From CAYNFH01 sp964396385 (GTDB taxonomy: Bacteria; Armatimonadota; Chthonomonadetes; Chthonomonadales; CAJBBX01), in assembly GCA_964396385.1 (NCBI GenBank), contig CAYNFH010000065.1, forward strand, positions 1 to 27,926: 27,926 nt of DNA, in the 5' to 3' direction. Positions 5,757 to 13,492 of the stretch are shown here, piece by piece (position 1 is the first letter of the stretch; every line of letters starts with the position of its first letter). The position numbers and the translations under genes were made by a program. The notes under the pieces were generated by a model. That model made no database searches. It worked only from the letters and a program-made list of their open reading frames with translations, and was not told where the DNA came from.

Positions 5757-7043
5757 GTGCTCCGAGCCCTTCTCGGCGGTGCCCGCGAGTCGCTCGCCAC
5801 GCTGCGGCTGCGGACCCGTATCGCATGGCAGTGGGACCTCCTGACCGGCGCCTTCGCGGGCGTCTATCAGGGCTGCGTCTGGACCTTTGTGATGAGGGTT
5901 GCGCGCGCGGACATGCGCGCCACCGGCGAGCAGATCGCCTGGATTACCGCCGCCCCCGCGCTCGGCTACGTCTTTGCCACTCTCTGGGCGCGACAGATGG
6001 ACGGGAAGTCCAAGCTCCCGTTCGTCTACTGGACCTGGGTGGTGGCCCGCGGCGCGTTCCTCTTTGCACCGCTTATCCACACACGTGGGCAGTACGTCAC
6101 CCTCGTCTGCGCTACCCCCATCCTCTTCTCCATCTCCGCGCCCGCATATACGGCGGTGATGAAGGAGATCTATCCGGACCGGCACCGAGGGCGGCTCATG
6201 AGCATGGTCCGGATGCTCATGAACATCTGCATGCTCTTCACCGCCCTGACCATGGGCCGTCTCCTGGACCACGGTCTGGACTTCCGCATCGCCTTTACCG
6301 TCGGCGGCATGTGCGGCGCGATGACAGCCGCCACCTTTAGCCGCATCCCCCTGAAAGCCTCCCGCGAGCCGTCCGAGCCGCGGATGTCTGCCTGCGCCTT
6401 CTGCTTGGACACGCTGCACATCCTGTGGCGCAATCCCGGCTATCGGTGGTTCACGGCTTCCGTCTTCGTCTTCGGTTTCGGCAACATCATCGCGGCCACG
6501 CTGTACCCGATCTACCAGGTGGACCGGTTCAACATCACCAATACCGAGGTGGCGAACATGCAGAACATCGCGGCCATCGTCACCATCGGCGCGTTCATCT
6601 TCTGGGGCCACTTCCTGGATCGGCGCGGGCCACTCACCACGGTACTGCTTGGAATCTGCTTCAATGTCTGTACGCCGCTGGTGTATGCGCTGGCGGGCGA
6701 CGTCCACATCCTCTACATCGCGGCCGCCATGCAGGGGATGGCCGGCGCGGGGATAGACCTGGGATACCTGAACACCACGCTTATGTTCGCGGAGCCGGGC
6801 AAGGTCTCGCAGTACCAGGCCCTCCACTCCAGCTTCTTCGGTATCCGCGGGACCATCGCGCCGCTTCTCGCCATCCCGCTCAAGCACGCGCTCGCAGCGC
6901 AGGGGACGTTCTACGTCTCCATCGGCGTGATGTGCGGCGGACTGCTCTTGCAGATCATCTCCATGCGGGACTTCCGCCGCCAGGCCGCAAAGGACCTGGC
7001 CCAGGTCGTCAGTAGTCAGAAGCGAGTAATCAGTAGTCAGTAG
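5757..7043 (+). CDS. Major facilitator superfamily transporter
   Basis: The 428-residue inner-membrane protein has about 12 hydrophobic segments and the MFS loop motif after helix 2, here RQMDGKSKLPFVYW, with a further basic loop YPDRHRGRLMSMVRM between helices 4 and 5. The substrate cannot be read from the sequence. The GTG at 5757 is the start that precedes the first helix; there is no evident ribosome site, and the gene is divergent from the sigma factor. The last ten residues (SSQKRVISSQ) and the stop codon are encoded by a GTAGTCAG-type repeat, so the original C-terminus was probably a little different. The gene stands alone, with a long inverted repeat between it and surE. Confidence 0.88.
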   Translation: MLRALLGGARESLATLRLRTRIAWQWDLLTGAFAGVYQGCVWTFVMRVARADMRATGEQIAWITAAPALGYVFATLWARQMDGKSKLPFVYWTWVVARGAFLFAPLIHTRGQYVTLVCATPILFSISAPAYTAVMKEIYPDRHRGRLMSMVRMLMNICMLFTALTMGRLLDHGLDFRIAFTVGGMCGAMTAATFSRIPLKASREPSEPRMSACAFCLDTLHILWRNPGYRWFTASVFVFGFGNIIAATLYPIYQVDRFNITNTEVANMQNIAAIVTIGAFIFWGHFLDRRGPLTTVLLGICFNVCTPLVYALAGDVHILYIAAAMQGMAGAGIDLGYLNTTLMFAEPGKVSQYQALHSSFFGIRGTIAPLLAIPLKHALAAQGTFYVSIGVMCGGLLLQIISMRDFRRQAAKDLAQVVSSQKRVISSQ

Positions 7044-7105
7044 TCAGTAGGGCGGAGTGTGGTCGCGCCGTTCTACTGGCTACTGGCTGCTGACTACTGA
7101 CTACT
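7032..7105. repeat. Inverted GTAGTCAG repeat between MFS gene and surE
   Basis: AGTAGTCAGTAGTCAG (7032-7047) is perfectly complementary to CTGACTACTGACTACT (7090-7105), a 16-bp stem with a 42-nt loop. Further partial units extend both arms. It starts inside the last codons of the MFS gene. It may end or stabilise the MFS transcript, though it has no T-run. Confidence 0.75.
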
Positions 7106-7137
7106 TGGCTTGTCACCGGGTCATCCGGCCCGCCCGG

Positions 7138-7143
7138 TATAAT
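7138..7143 (+). promoter_or_regulatory. TATAAT -10 box directly before surE
   Basis: A perfect TATAAT ends 6 nt before the surE ATG. With the usual 6-7 nt from -10 to start site, transcription would begin at or next to the A of the start codon. There is no Shine-Dalgarno sequence. A TTGTCA at 7110-7115 is 22 nt away, too far for a standard -35, so the -35 contact is unclear. Confidence 0.6.
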
Positions 7144-7149
7144 AGCCGC

Positions 7150-7908
7150 ATGCGGATCCTCCTCACCAATGACGACGGCATCAACGCGCCCGGCATCCAT
7201 GCCCTCAGGCGGGAGCTGGCGGCACTGGGGGAGGTAGTGATGGTAGCGCCGGAGCGTCCGCGCAGCGCCTCCGGGCATGCCATCACGCTCCACAAACCGC
7301 TTCGAGTGGACGAGGTGGAGCTCCCGGACGGTGGAACCGGCTGGTCCACCAACGGTACTCCGAGCGACTGCGTGACCCTCGGCTTCGACGTGGTAATGGA
7401 TGGGCGCGTGGACCTGGTCTTCTCCGGCATCAACTCGGGCCCCAACCTCGGCTGGGACCTGACATACAGTGGCACCGTCTCGGCTGCCATGGAGGGCGCC
7501 ATCCTGGGCGCGCCCTCAGTCGCCATCTCCGTTGCGGGCCAGCGCGGCCCATACGAATACGGCCCCGCTGCCCGATTCGCCCGCCGCCTTGCGGAGACGA
7601 TTGCCGCCAACGGCCTGCCGCAATGGACGCTGCTCAACGTGAACGTGCCTGCCGTTCCGGAAAGCGAGATCCGCGGCGTGACCGTTACGCGCCAGGGCCG
7701 CACGCAGTACGTGGACCGCATCGACCGGCGCACGGACCCGTGGGGCCGACCCTACTACTGGCTGTGCGGCAACCTGCGGGAGGACGTGCCGGACCCCGGC
7801 TCTGACGTGCACGCGGTGCTGGAGAACAGGATCTCCGTCACGCCCGTGCACCTGGACCTGACCGCAAACGACGGGCTGGACCGCATCCGCTCCTGGCACT
7901 TGGACTGA
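7150..7908 (+). CDS. surE: 5'/3'-nucleotidase SurE
   Basis: The 252-residue product matches SurE in length and motifs. SurE is a metal-dependent phosphatase that removes phosphate from nucleoside 5'- and 3'-monophosphates and is linked to stress survival. The N-terminal MRILLTNDDGINAPG carries the metal-binding Asp8 and Asp9. Ser39 is in place in RPRSASGHAIT. The Asn of the family motif is in SGINSGPNLG (about residue 95), followed by YSGTVSAAMEG. The ATG at 7150 is certain from the family N-terminus; upstream frame codons are repeat sequence. It is the first gene of a probable four-gene operon, 13 nt before the M28 peptidase. It is probably translated from a leaderless mRNA. Confidence 0.96.
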   Translation: MRILLTNDDGINAPGIHALRRELAALGEVVMVAPERPRSASGHAITLHKPLRVDEVELPDGGTGWSTNGTPSDCVTLGFDVVMDGRVDLVFSGINSGPNLGWDLTYSGTVSAAMEGAILGAPSVAISVAGQRGPYEYGPAARFARRLAETIAANGLPQWTLLNVNVPAVPESEIRGVTVTRQGRTQYVDRIDRRTDPWGRPYYWLCGNLREDVPDPGSDVHAVLENRISVTPVHLDLTANDGLDRIRSWHLD

Positions 7909-7921
7909 ATCTCTGAGCATC

Positions 7922-9784
7922 ATGACACGAACTGCAAGAGCCGCTCTTCTCCTTCTGATCGCGAGCCTGGTGCTTCCGGCCGGGGCGAGGCCGAATACGG
8001 CCGGGGCGCTAAGCCCGGACCTCCTCAAACAGCGGATCACCTACCTTGCTTCGGATGCGCTTGCGGGACGCGGCTCGGGCACTCCGGGCAATGACCAGGC
8101 CGCACGTTATATCGCCGCCGCGTTCCGACGCGCCGGACTCAGGCCGGTGGGCACCGCGCGCCAATCCGATATCTCTGCCCCAATGGACGGAAGCGGATAC
8201 TTCCAGCCGTTCACGTTCGTCTCGGGAGTAGCGGAGGGCCGCCGCAACTCGCTGGAGGCGCGCTTCGGAGGAAGGGTGCAGGCGTATCGTGTTGGCTCGG
8301 AGTTCGAGCCGTCGGGCGTCTCCGGCTCTGCCACCGCGCGAGGTGAAGTGATCTTCGCTGGATATGGCATCCGATCCAGGGAGCCACAGCGGGACGACTA
8401 CGCCGGAATCGACGTGCACGGTAAGATCGTGCTAGTGCTCGCGGGCGCTCCCGGGGCCAACCCGCACTCGCCTCTGTGGGAGTTCGCGGGCATCCGCCGG
8501 AAGGCATTGACCGCCCGCGATCTCGGGGCCGCTGCCATGCTGGTGGTGCTCCCCCGAGAGAGCGACGCCCCTCGCATGGAGACGGACGACAGCCCAAGCG
8601 GAGAGGGGCTGCCTATCTTGGTGGTGCGCCGGAGCGTCGCAAATGAATGGCTCAGGTCCACCGGACGTCCGCTGGATACGCTCGAGCCCGTCCTGGCGGA
8701 CACGCCAACCGCCTTTGCGACCGGAGTGCGAGTCTTCTTGACGGCCGACGTGAAGAAGGTGGTAAAGACGACCGCCAACATCGCCGGCCTGCTCGAGGGG
8801 AGCGATCCCGCGCTCAAGGATGAAGTCGTAGTGATAGGCGCGCACATGGACCACCTGGGCATGGGCGGCCCCGGGTCGCTGGCCGAGGACCGTCGGCCTG
8901 CAATCCATCACGGGGCGGACGACAACGCCTCCGGCGCGGCCGGCGTTATGGCCCTCGCGGACTACTTCTGCGGCGCAATTCGCCCGGTGGAGGACGGCGG
9001 ACGGAAGACGGACGGAGTCTCGTGGCGTCCGAAACGCAGTCTGCTGTTCATCTGCTTCTCCGGCGAGGAGCTGGGGCTGCTGGGCTCGGCCCATTATGTG
9101 AAGCATCCCTTCGTGCCGCTGGAGCGCACCGTCGCCATGGTGAACATGGACATGATCGGGCGCCTCCGCAACGACAAGCTGACCGTGGTGGGCAGCGGCA
9201 CTTCCTCTGCGTGGCCGGCGGTGCTGGACGAGGCCAACCGCAGGGCGGGTTTCACGCTCGCTCGCGATGAGAGCGGGTTCGGGGCGAGCGACCAGCAGTC
9301 TTTCTACGCGGCCCACATCCCGGTGCTTTTCTTCTTCACCGGCATCCATCCGGACTACCACAAACCGAGCGATACGGCGGACAAGATCAATGCCATGGGC
9401 GAGTCGCGAGTCCTGGAGATGGTGGCGGAGTGTGTGCGGGAGATCGCGGACATGCCCGCCCGGCCGGACTACCAGGAAATCCGGGAAGCGCAGGCCGGGC
9501 CTTCCCGTTCGTTCCGCGTGTCGCTCGGCACCATACCGGACTACAGCGCAGAGGCGGAAGGTGTGACGCTCAGCGGTGTGCGGCCCGGCAGCGCTGCGGA
9601 GAGGGCGGGGCTGCGGCAGGGAGACGTCATCGTAAAGTTCGGGGACAGGAGCATCCGCAACATCCAGGACTACACCATCGCCCTGTCCGAGCGCAACCCC
9701 GGGGACGTGGTGACCATCGTCGTCAAACGCGGCGGCCAAGAGGTGACTCTTACCGCTACCCTGGAATCCCCTCGTAGACAGTAG
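7922..9784 (+). CDS. Secreted M28-family aminopeptidase with PDZ domain
   Basis: The 620-residue product has a signal peptide (AALLLLIASLVLPAGA, about residues 7-22), a protease-associated type insert domain (about 130-260), an M28 zinc peptidase domain and a C-terminal PDZ domain (about 520-615, with VRPGSAAERAGLRQGDVIVK). All metal and catalytic positions are visible: H308 in GAHMDHLG, D333 in ADDNASG, E382-E383 in SGEELGLLGS, the Asp of NMDMIGR (about 410) and H480 in DYHKPSD. It should cleave amino-terminal residues from peptides outside the cytoplasm. A short stretch encoding EDGGRKTDGV (about 357-366) is made of the GACGGA repeat and lies in a loop between two metal motifs. It follows surE by 13 nt and precedes the propeller gene by 15 nt. 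The PDZ fusion is also known in this family. Confidence 0.93.
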   Translation: MTRTARAALLLLIASLVLPAGARPNTAGALSPDLLKQRITYLASDALAGRGSGTPGNDQAARYIAAAFRRAGLRPVGTARQSDISAPMDGSGYFQPFTFVSGVAEGRRNSLEARFGGRVQAYRVGSEFEPSGVSGSATARGEVIFAGYGIRSREPQRDDYAGIDVHGKIVLVLAGAPGANPHSPLWEFAGIRRKALTARDLGAAAMLVVLPRESDAPRMETDDSPSGEGLPILVVRRSVANEWLRSTGRPLDTLEPVLADTPTAFATGVRVFLTADVKKVVKTTANIAGLLEGSDPALKDEVVVIGAHMDHLGMGGPGSLAEDRRPAIHHGADDNASGAAGVMALADYFCGAIRPVEDGGRKTDGVSWRPKRSLLFICFSGEELGLLGSAHYVKHPFVPLERTVAMVNMDMIGRLRNDKLTVVGSGTSSAWPAVLDEANRRAGFTLARDESGFGASDQQSFYAAHIPVLFFFTGIHPDYHKPSDTADKINAMGESRVLEMVAECVREIADMPARPDYQEIREAQAGPSRSFRVSLGTIPDYSAEAEGVTLSGVRPGSAAERAGLRQGDVIVKFGDRSIRNIQDYTIALSERNPGDVVTIVVKRGGQEVTLTATLESPRRQ

Positions 9785-9799
9785 ATAGAGGAATCGCGC

Positions 9800-10858
9800 A
9801 TGAGAATCGCCGCTGTTGCGACGGCCCTGCTGTTTCTGGCGTCCCACGCTCCCGCCCAGCTTGCCGAGCTCCACGAACCGAGGGAGAAGCACCTCGCCAA
9901 CGTGAGGCAGCTTACCACGGAGGGGGAGAATGCCGAGGCCTACTGGAGCTTTGACGGTACGAAGATCATCTTCCAGTCCACCCGGGGCGAGCTGACGGCG
10001 GACCAGATCTTTACGATGAACGCCGACGGCTCGGACGTGAAGATGGTCTCGACCGGCAAAGGGCGATGCACCTGCGCCTACTTCCTGCCAGGGGACAGGG
10101 AGATCATCTTCTCCTCCACCCACGAATACAGCGCGGACACGCCGCCCCCAGCGGACCGGTCTCACGGCTACGTGTGGCCGGTCTATCCGTACTACACCAT
10201 CTACCGCGCGAAGGCGGACGGGTCCAACCTCCGGCCGCTGTTCCCCAAGAACTCCGGCCCAGGCGTCCTGACCGGGTACAACGCGGAGTCCACGGTTGCG
10301 CCGAATGGGAAGCACATCATCTTCACCTCCACGCGTGATGGTGATCTGGACCTCTACTCCATGAAACCGGATGGCACCGGGCTTCGTCGTCTCACCAGCA
10401 CCCTCGGCTACGACGGCGGAGCCTACTATTCGCCGGACAGCAGGATGATCGTGTGGCGCGCCAACCACCCGCAGACGCCAGGAGAGCAGAAGAAGTACCT
10501 GGACCTGCTCCACAACGGACTGGTGAGCCCTATGGAGATGGAGATCTGGGTCGCCCGCGCGGACGGCTCCCACGCTCGGCAGGTGACGCACAACGGAGCC
10601 GCCAACTTCGCGCCCTTCTTCACGCCTGACGGCAAGCACATCATCTTCTCGTCGAACATGGACGACCCCCAGCGGCGCACCTTCGAGCTGTACGTCATCG
10701 GCATCGACGGAACGGGCGTTGAGCGGATCACGTACGGAGGCCAGTTCGACGCCTTCCCGATGTTCAGCCCGGATCGCAAGCGGCTGGTCTGGGCATCGAA
10801 CCGCCACGGCAGCCGGCCGCACCAGACCAACATCTTTGTGGCGGACTGGGTGCCGTGA
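9800..10858 (+). CDS. Secreted PD40/TolB-like beta-propeller protein
   Basis: The 352-residue product begins with a signal peptide (MRIAAVATALLFLASHAPAQ). The rest consists of PD40 blades with the recurring pattern of a D-G-T/K step, a hydrophobic strand and an R or S-containing turn: SFDGTKIIFQSTRGE, GDREIIFSSTHEY, PNGKHIIFTSTRDGDLDLY, PDSRMIVWRAN, PDGKHIIFSSNMD and PDRKRLVWASNRH, each followed by a N/K-A/P-DG-S/T segment. About six blades are visible. Such proteins act as extracytoplasmic binding platforms, and in TolB and peptidase fusions they bind other proteins. GAGGAA precedes the ATG. Being next to a secreted M28 peptidase suggests they act in the same compartment. Enzyme activity is not indicated. 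Confidence 0.9.
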   Translation: MRIAAVATALLFLASHAPAQLAELHEPREKHLANVRQLTTEGENAEAYWSFDGTKIIFQSTRGELTADQIFTMNADGSDVKMVSTGKGRCTCAYFLPGDREIIFSSTHEYSADTPPPADRSHGYVWPVYPYYTIYRAKADGSNLRPLFPKNSGPGVLTGYNAESTVAPNGKHIIFTSTRDGDLDLYSMKPDGTGLRRLTSTLGYDGGAYYSPDSRMIVWRANHPQTPGEQKKYLDLLHNGLVSPMEMEIWVARADGSHARQVTHNGAANFAPFFTPDGKHIIFSSNMDDPQRRTFELYVIGIDGTGVERITYGGQFDAFPMFSPDRKRLVWASNRHGSRPHQTNIFVADWVP

Positions 10859-11934
10859 TGGATTCCGCGGCCCCGCCGAGCCCGCCCCTGGCCACCGGCC
10901 CGGCCCCGCGCCGGCAGGAGGTCACCTGGCAGGAGACGGTCTGGATCCGGAACCTACTGGGGCGTGTCCGCGGCGGCAACGCCGTGGAGGCCGCGCGGGA
11001 CCTGGTGGACAATCGCGCCACCAGGTGCCCCGTTGAGCCCATCCTTGGCGCGCTCTCGCAGCAGTCTGCGGGCAGATGGCGGGAGCGCGCTCTGGCGGCC
11101 TGGGTGCTGGGTCTGATCAGCATCCCTCCGGAGCTTCAGGTCAGCACCGTGAGCCTGCTCACTACGGTGCTGGGGCAGCGCGGCGCCGGCAACTGGGGGA
11201 CCAATGCCATCCGCCGGTCCCTGCTGTGCGGGCTCGTTCCCGGGTCTCTCGCCGGAGTGTTCGGACTGCTTGGCGCCGAGGTTAGCCGGAATCCGATTGG
11301 CTTGATCGTGGCGGTTCCTGCCATAGTCATCGCCACCATGGTCTTCGCCTGTCTCTTCTTCGTGCCTGTGACGCTGTATTCGCTCGCAACCGACTCGGTC
11401 AACCAGAACAGGGTGCGCGCGGAGGCTGCATTGGCTATCCGGCGCCAGCGGATGCTCGGCGGGATCGCGGCCCTGGCGGAAACATCGAACGATTCAGACC
11501 CGCGCGTGAGGTCGCTCGCGCGTGCCGCCCTGGAGGAGCTGCTGCCGATGCTGACCCCGGATCACTTCGGCATGCTCGGCAGCTACACCACTCCCAGCCT
11601 GTGCAATGCGCTCTCGCGCGCCGGAGCCCAGGATGCGGAGCTGGCGGTTGTTATAATCGACGCCATGAGGACGGTGTCGGATTCGCGGGCGATCCCCGCT
11701 GTGGAAGCCGCGAGACGCCGGTGGACGACCCGGCCGCGGGTGCTGGAGGCGGCGGATCGCGCGCTTGCCGTGCTGTGCCAGCGCCGAGAGAACGAGAAGG
11801 ACTCCGCCCGCCTTCTGCGCAGCGCCGAGACTCCGGCCAATAACCTCCTTCGCCCCGCCGGGCAGGTCGGCGTTATGCCGGACCTCCTCCTGCGCGCAAA
11901 CGAAGAACCTGTGGAGATCCGGCAGCAGACATAG
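10858..11934 (+). CDS. HEAT-like repeat protein with two membrane helices
   Basis: The 358-residue product has an N-terminal helical part (RGGNAVEAARDLVDNRATRC, then ALSQQSAGRWRERALAAWVL), two membrane helices (about residues 121-140 and 147-171) and a long helical C-terminal part with HEAT-like units (DPRVRSLARAALEELLPML, RTVSDSRAIPAVEAARRR). HEAT-like domains bind other proteins; I do not recognise a named family. The ATG at 10858 overlaps the stop of the propeller gene by one base (TGATG), which implies translational coupling. A GTG three bases earlier is an alternative. It is the last gene of the surE operon. Its stop is 12 nt from the convergent flavoprotein gene, with no terminator visible. 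Confidence 0.82.
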   Translation: MDSAAPPSPPLATGPAPRRQEVTWQETVWIRNLLGRVRGGNAVEAARDLVDNRATRCPVEPILGALSQQSAGRWRERALAAWVLGLISIPPELQVSTVSLLTTVLGQRGAGNWGTNAIRRSLLCGLVPGSLAGVFGLLGAEVSRNPIGLIVAVPAIVIATMVFACLFFVPVTLYSLATDSVNQNRVRAEAALAIRRQRMLGGIAALAETSNDSDPRVRSLARAALEELLPMLTPDHFGMLGSYTTPSLCNALSRAGAQDAELAVVIIDAMRTVSDSRAIPAVEAARRRWTTRPRVLEAADRALAVLCQRRENEKDSARLLRSAETPANNLLRPAGQVGVMPDLLLRANEEPVEIRQQT

Positions 11935-11946
11935 CGTGGGTGTTTC

Positions 11947-13176
11947 TTAGCCGTCCTCGGGCTCCACTTCGGGCAGGCGGCCGACGCCCATGGACTGGCG
12001 GAGTAACTTAAGAGCGCGCTTGCCCGCATCGGCGAAACGGGCTTGCCCGGCCAGGAGGCGGGCCGCGGAGCGGGTCGCACCCGGCCGCATCACTCCGTGC
12101 TTGTAGATGAATCCGGTCCACTGGTAGAAGGCCTTCGCCAGCTTCAGCGCCGCGTCGAAGTTCGGCGCGAACTCCGCATGCAGCCTCCGCGTGTACTCTC
12201 GCGCCGCGCCTTCGGCCACGCATTGCGCCGCCAGCCGCCCGCTGCGAACGGCGTGCAGGATCCCGTCTCCGAAGAGGGGATTGATCAGCCCGGCGGCGTC
12301 GCCGACAAGAAGGATCCCCCCGTCGCGCGTGCTCACCCGCTCTTTGCCGTTCCAGATGGGCAGCGGATGGGCGTGAAAGCACATCTGGTTCGGCGAATAG
12401 GGCACGCCCAGGCTGTCCAGGTAACCGAAGATGGCCCTCTGAAGCTCGTCTCGGACACTAGGGTCGCCCCGTCCCTCCGCGCTCCGAGGGCGGAATACCC
12501 CCGCGCCGACATTCAGGTGGTCCGCTTTGGGGAATATCCAGGCATAGCCCCGGCGTATCGCGCCGTATTCCAGGTGGATGACGTCGCGCCGGAGATCCGC
12601 GTGGCCGTTGCCCCAGTGGTACGGATGCTCCACCTCCAGCGCAATGGCGAGCATCCGGCTTCGCCGCAGCCCGGCCGCGCGTGCGCAGACGCCGTTCGCG
12701 CCGTCCGCGCCGATCAGTTGCGGCGCTCGCGCCACGAGCTCTGCCCCGGCCTGGCCAGCCGCACGGACCGTGACAGCTCCGTCGTTATTCTCCACGCTCC
12801 GCACTGCCAGCCCGTCCCGGAGGTCCGCGCCGGCCGCGGCCGCGCGTTGGGCGAGGGCATTGTCGAAGACGGAGCGCTGGACCATCCAGAGGGTGATCTC
12901 CGGCTCCTCCGGGCTCGGGTTGATGGTAGCCAGATAGGGGTCGTCGAACTCCCAGGTGTGGCGCATAAACCGCACCTCCGATTCGACGAACGCCTCCGGC
13001 GCCAGTCCGCGCAACTCCTCGCCAACGGTCATGGGCATGCCGCCCCCGCACGTCTTGTGCCGAGGCAGCGGGTGCTTCTCCAGCAGGAGCACGCGCATCC
13101 CCGCCGCTGCGGCGTCATGCGCGGCCGATGCCCCCGCCGGCCCCGCCCCTACTACAATCACGTCATATGACAGCAC
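11947..13176 (-). CDS. Geranylgeranyl-reductase-family FAD oxidoreductase
   Basis: The 409-residue flavoprotein belongs to the GGR group of the PHBH superfamily. The N-terminal FAD-binding Rossmann motif is VVGAGPAGASAAHDAA, ending in the acidic LLLEK. Then come KTCGGGMP, the GADGANGVCARAAGL segment, YAWIFPKADHLNVGAG, and GGILLVGDAAGLINPLFGDGI, which binds the FAD ribityl chain. Family members reduce prenyl side chains of isoprenoid lipids, chlorophyll or quinones; the substrate here is unknown. The GTG at 13176 is chosen since GGGAGGA lies five bases upstream. It is transcribed alone, convergent with the HEAT-like gene and divergent from the permease. Confidence 0.9.
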   Translation of the reverse strand: MLSYDVIVVGAGPAGASAAHDAAAAGMRVLLLEKHPLPRHKTCGGGMPMTVGEELRGLAPEAFVESEVRFMRHTWEFDDPYLATINPSPEEPEITLWMVQRSVFDNALAQRAAAAGADLRDGLAVRSVENNDGAVTVRAAGQAGAELVARAPQLIGADGANGVCARAAGLRRSRMLAIALEVEHPYHWGNGHADLRRDVIHLEYGAIRRGYAWIFPKADHLNVGAGVFRPRSAEGRGDPSVRDELQRAIFGYLDSLGVPYSPNQMCFHAHPLPIWNGKERVSTRDGGILLVGDAAGLINPLFGDGILHAVRSGRLAAQCVAEGAAREYTRRLHAEFAPNFDAALKLAKAFYQWTGFIYKHGVMRPGATRSAARLLAGQARFADAGKRALKLLRQSMGVGRLPEVEPEDG

Positions 13177-13211
13177 CCGTATCCTCCCGACTCAGTACCC
13201 GCAGAACGGTT

Positions 13212-13300
13212 GTCATTCCGAGCTATAGCGAGGATTATGCTTTTCCGGCAGAGTACGTGCAGCTACCGTAAAGCAGATCCCTCGCGGAGCTCGGGATGAC
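13212..13300. mobile_element. MITE-like inverted repeat, about 90 bp
   Basis: GTCATTCCGAGCTATAGCGAGGA at the left is mirrored by TCCCTCGCGGAGCTCGGGATGAC at the right, with the outermost 11 bp nearly perfect (one mismatch) and the inner part interrupted. This GTCATTCCGAGC-type ending is known from dispersed non-autonomous repeats in many genomes. It carries no gene and sits between divergent genes. Confidence 0.6.
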
Positions 13301-13389
13301 CTTCGTGCGTCCCACACCGTTCATGCTCCGTGGCGTATGCGGTTGTCCCGCAAGAGTATATCAGCACCGCGCGCGGGCCACCACGTGCC

Positions 13390-13419
13390 TTGACAACCCG
13401 AAACGGCCGATGTTACCAT
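13390..13419 (+). promoter_or_regulatory. Extended -10 promoter for the permease operon
   Basis: Consensus TTGACA (13390-13395), 18 nt, TACCAT (13414-13419) with TG one base upstream, forming an extended -10. It overlaps the first possible ATG (13418), so that codon would not be transcribed and translation must start further down. Confidence 0.7.
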
Positions 13420-13492
13420 GCCGAGGGCCGCGCACCGGCGCTGGGCGAGGGCGGTTCCGCTCCAGACCTTTTTCGGACGCGAGGGAAACCGA

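Noticed and set aside
8432..10822. Very long open frame (796 codons) on the minus strand
   Set aside because: It lies antisense to the M28 peptidase and propeller genes, which have full motifs. Its product is rich in Arg, Val and Gly without any domain, as expected for a shadow frame in GC-rich DNA.
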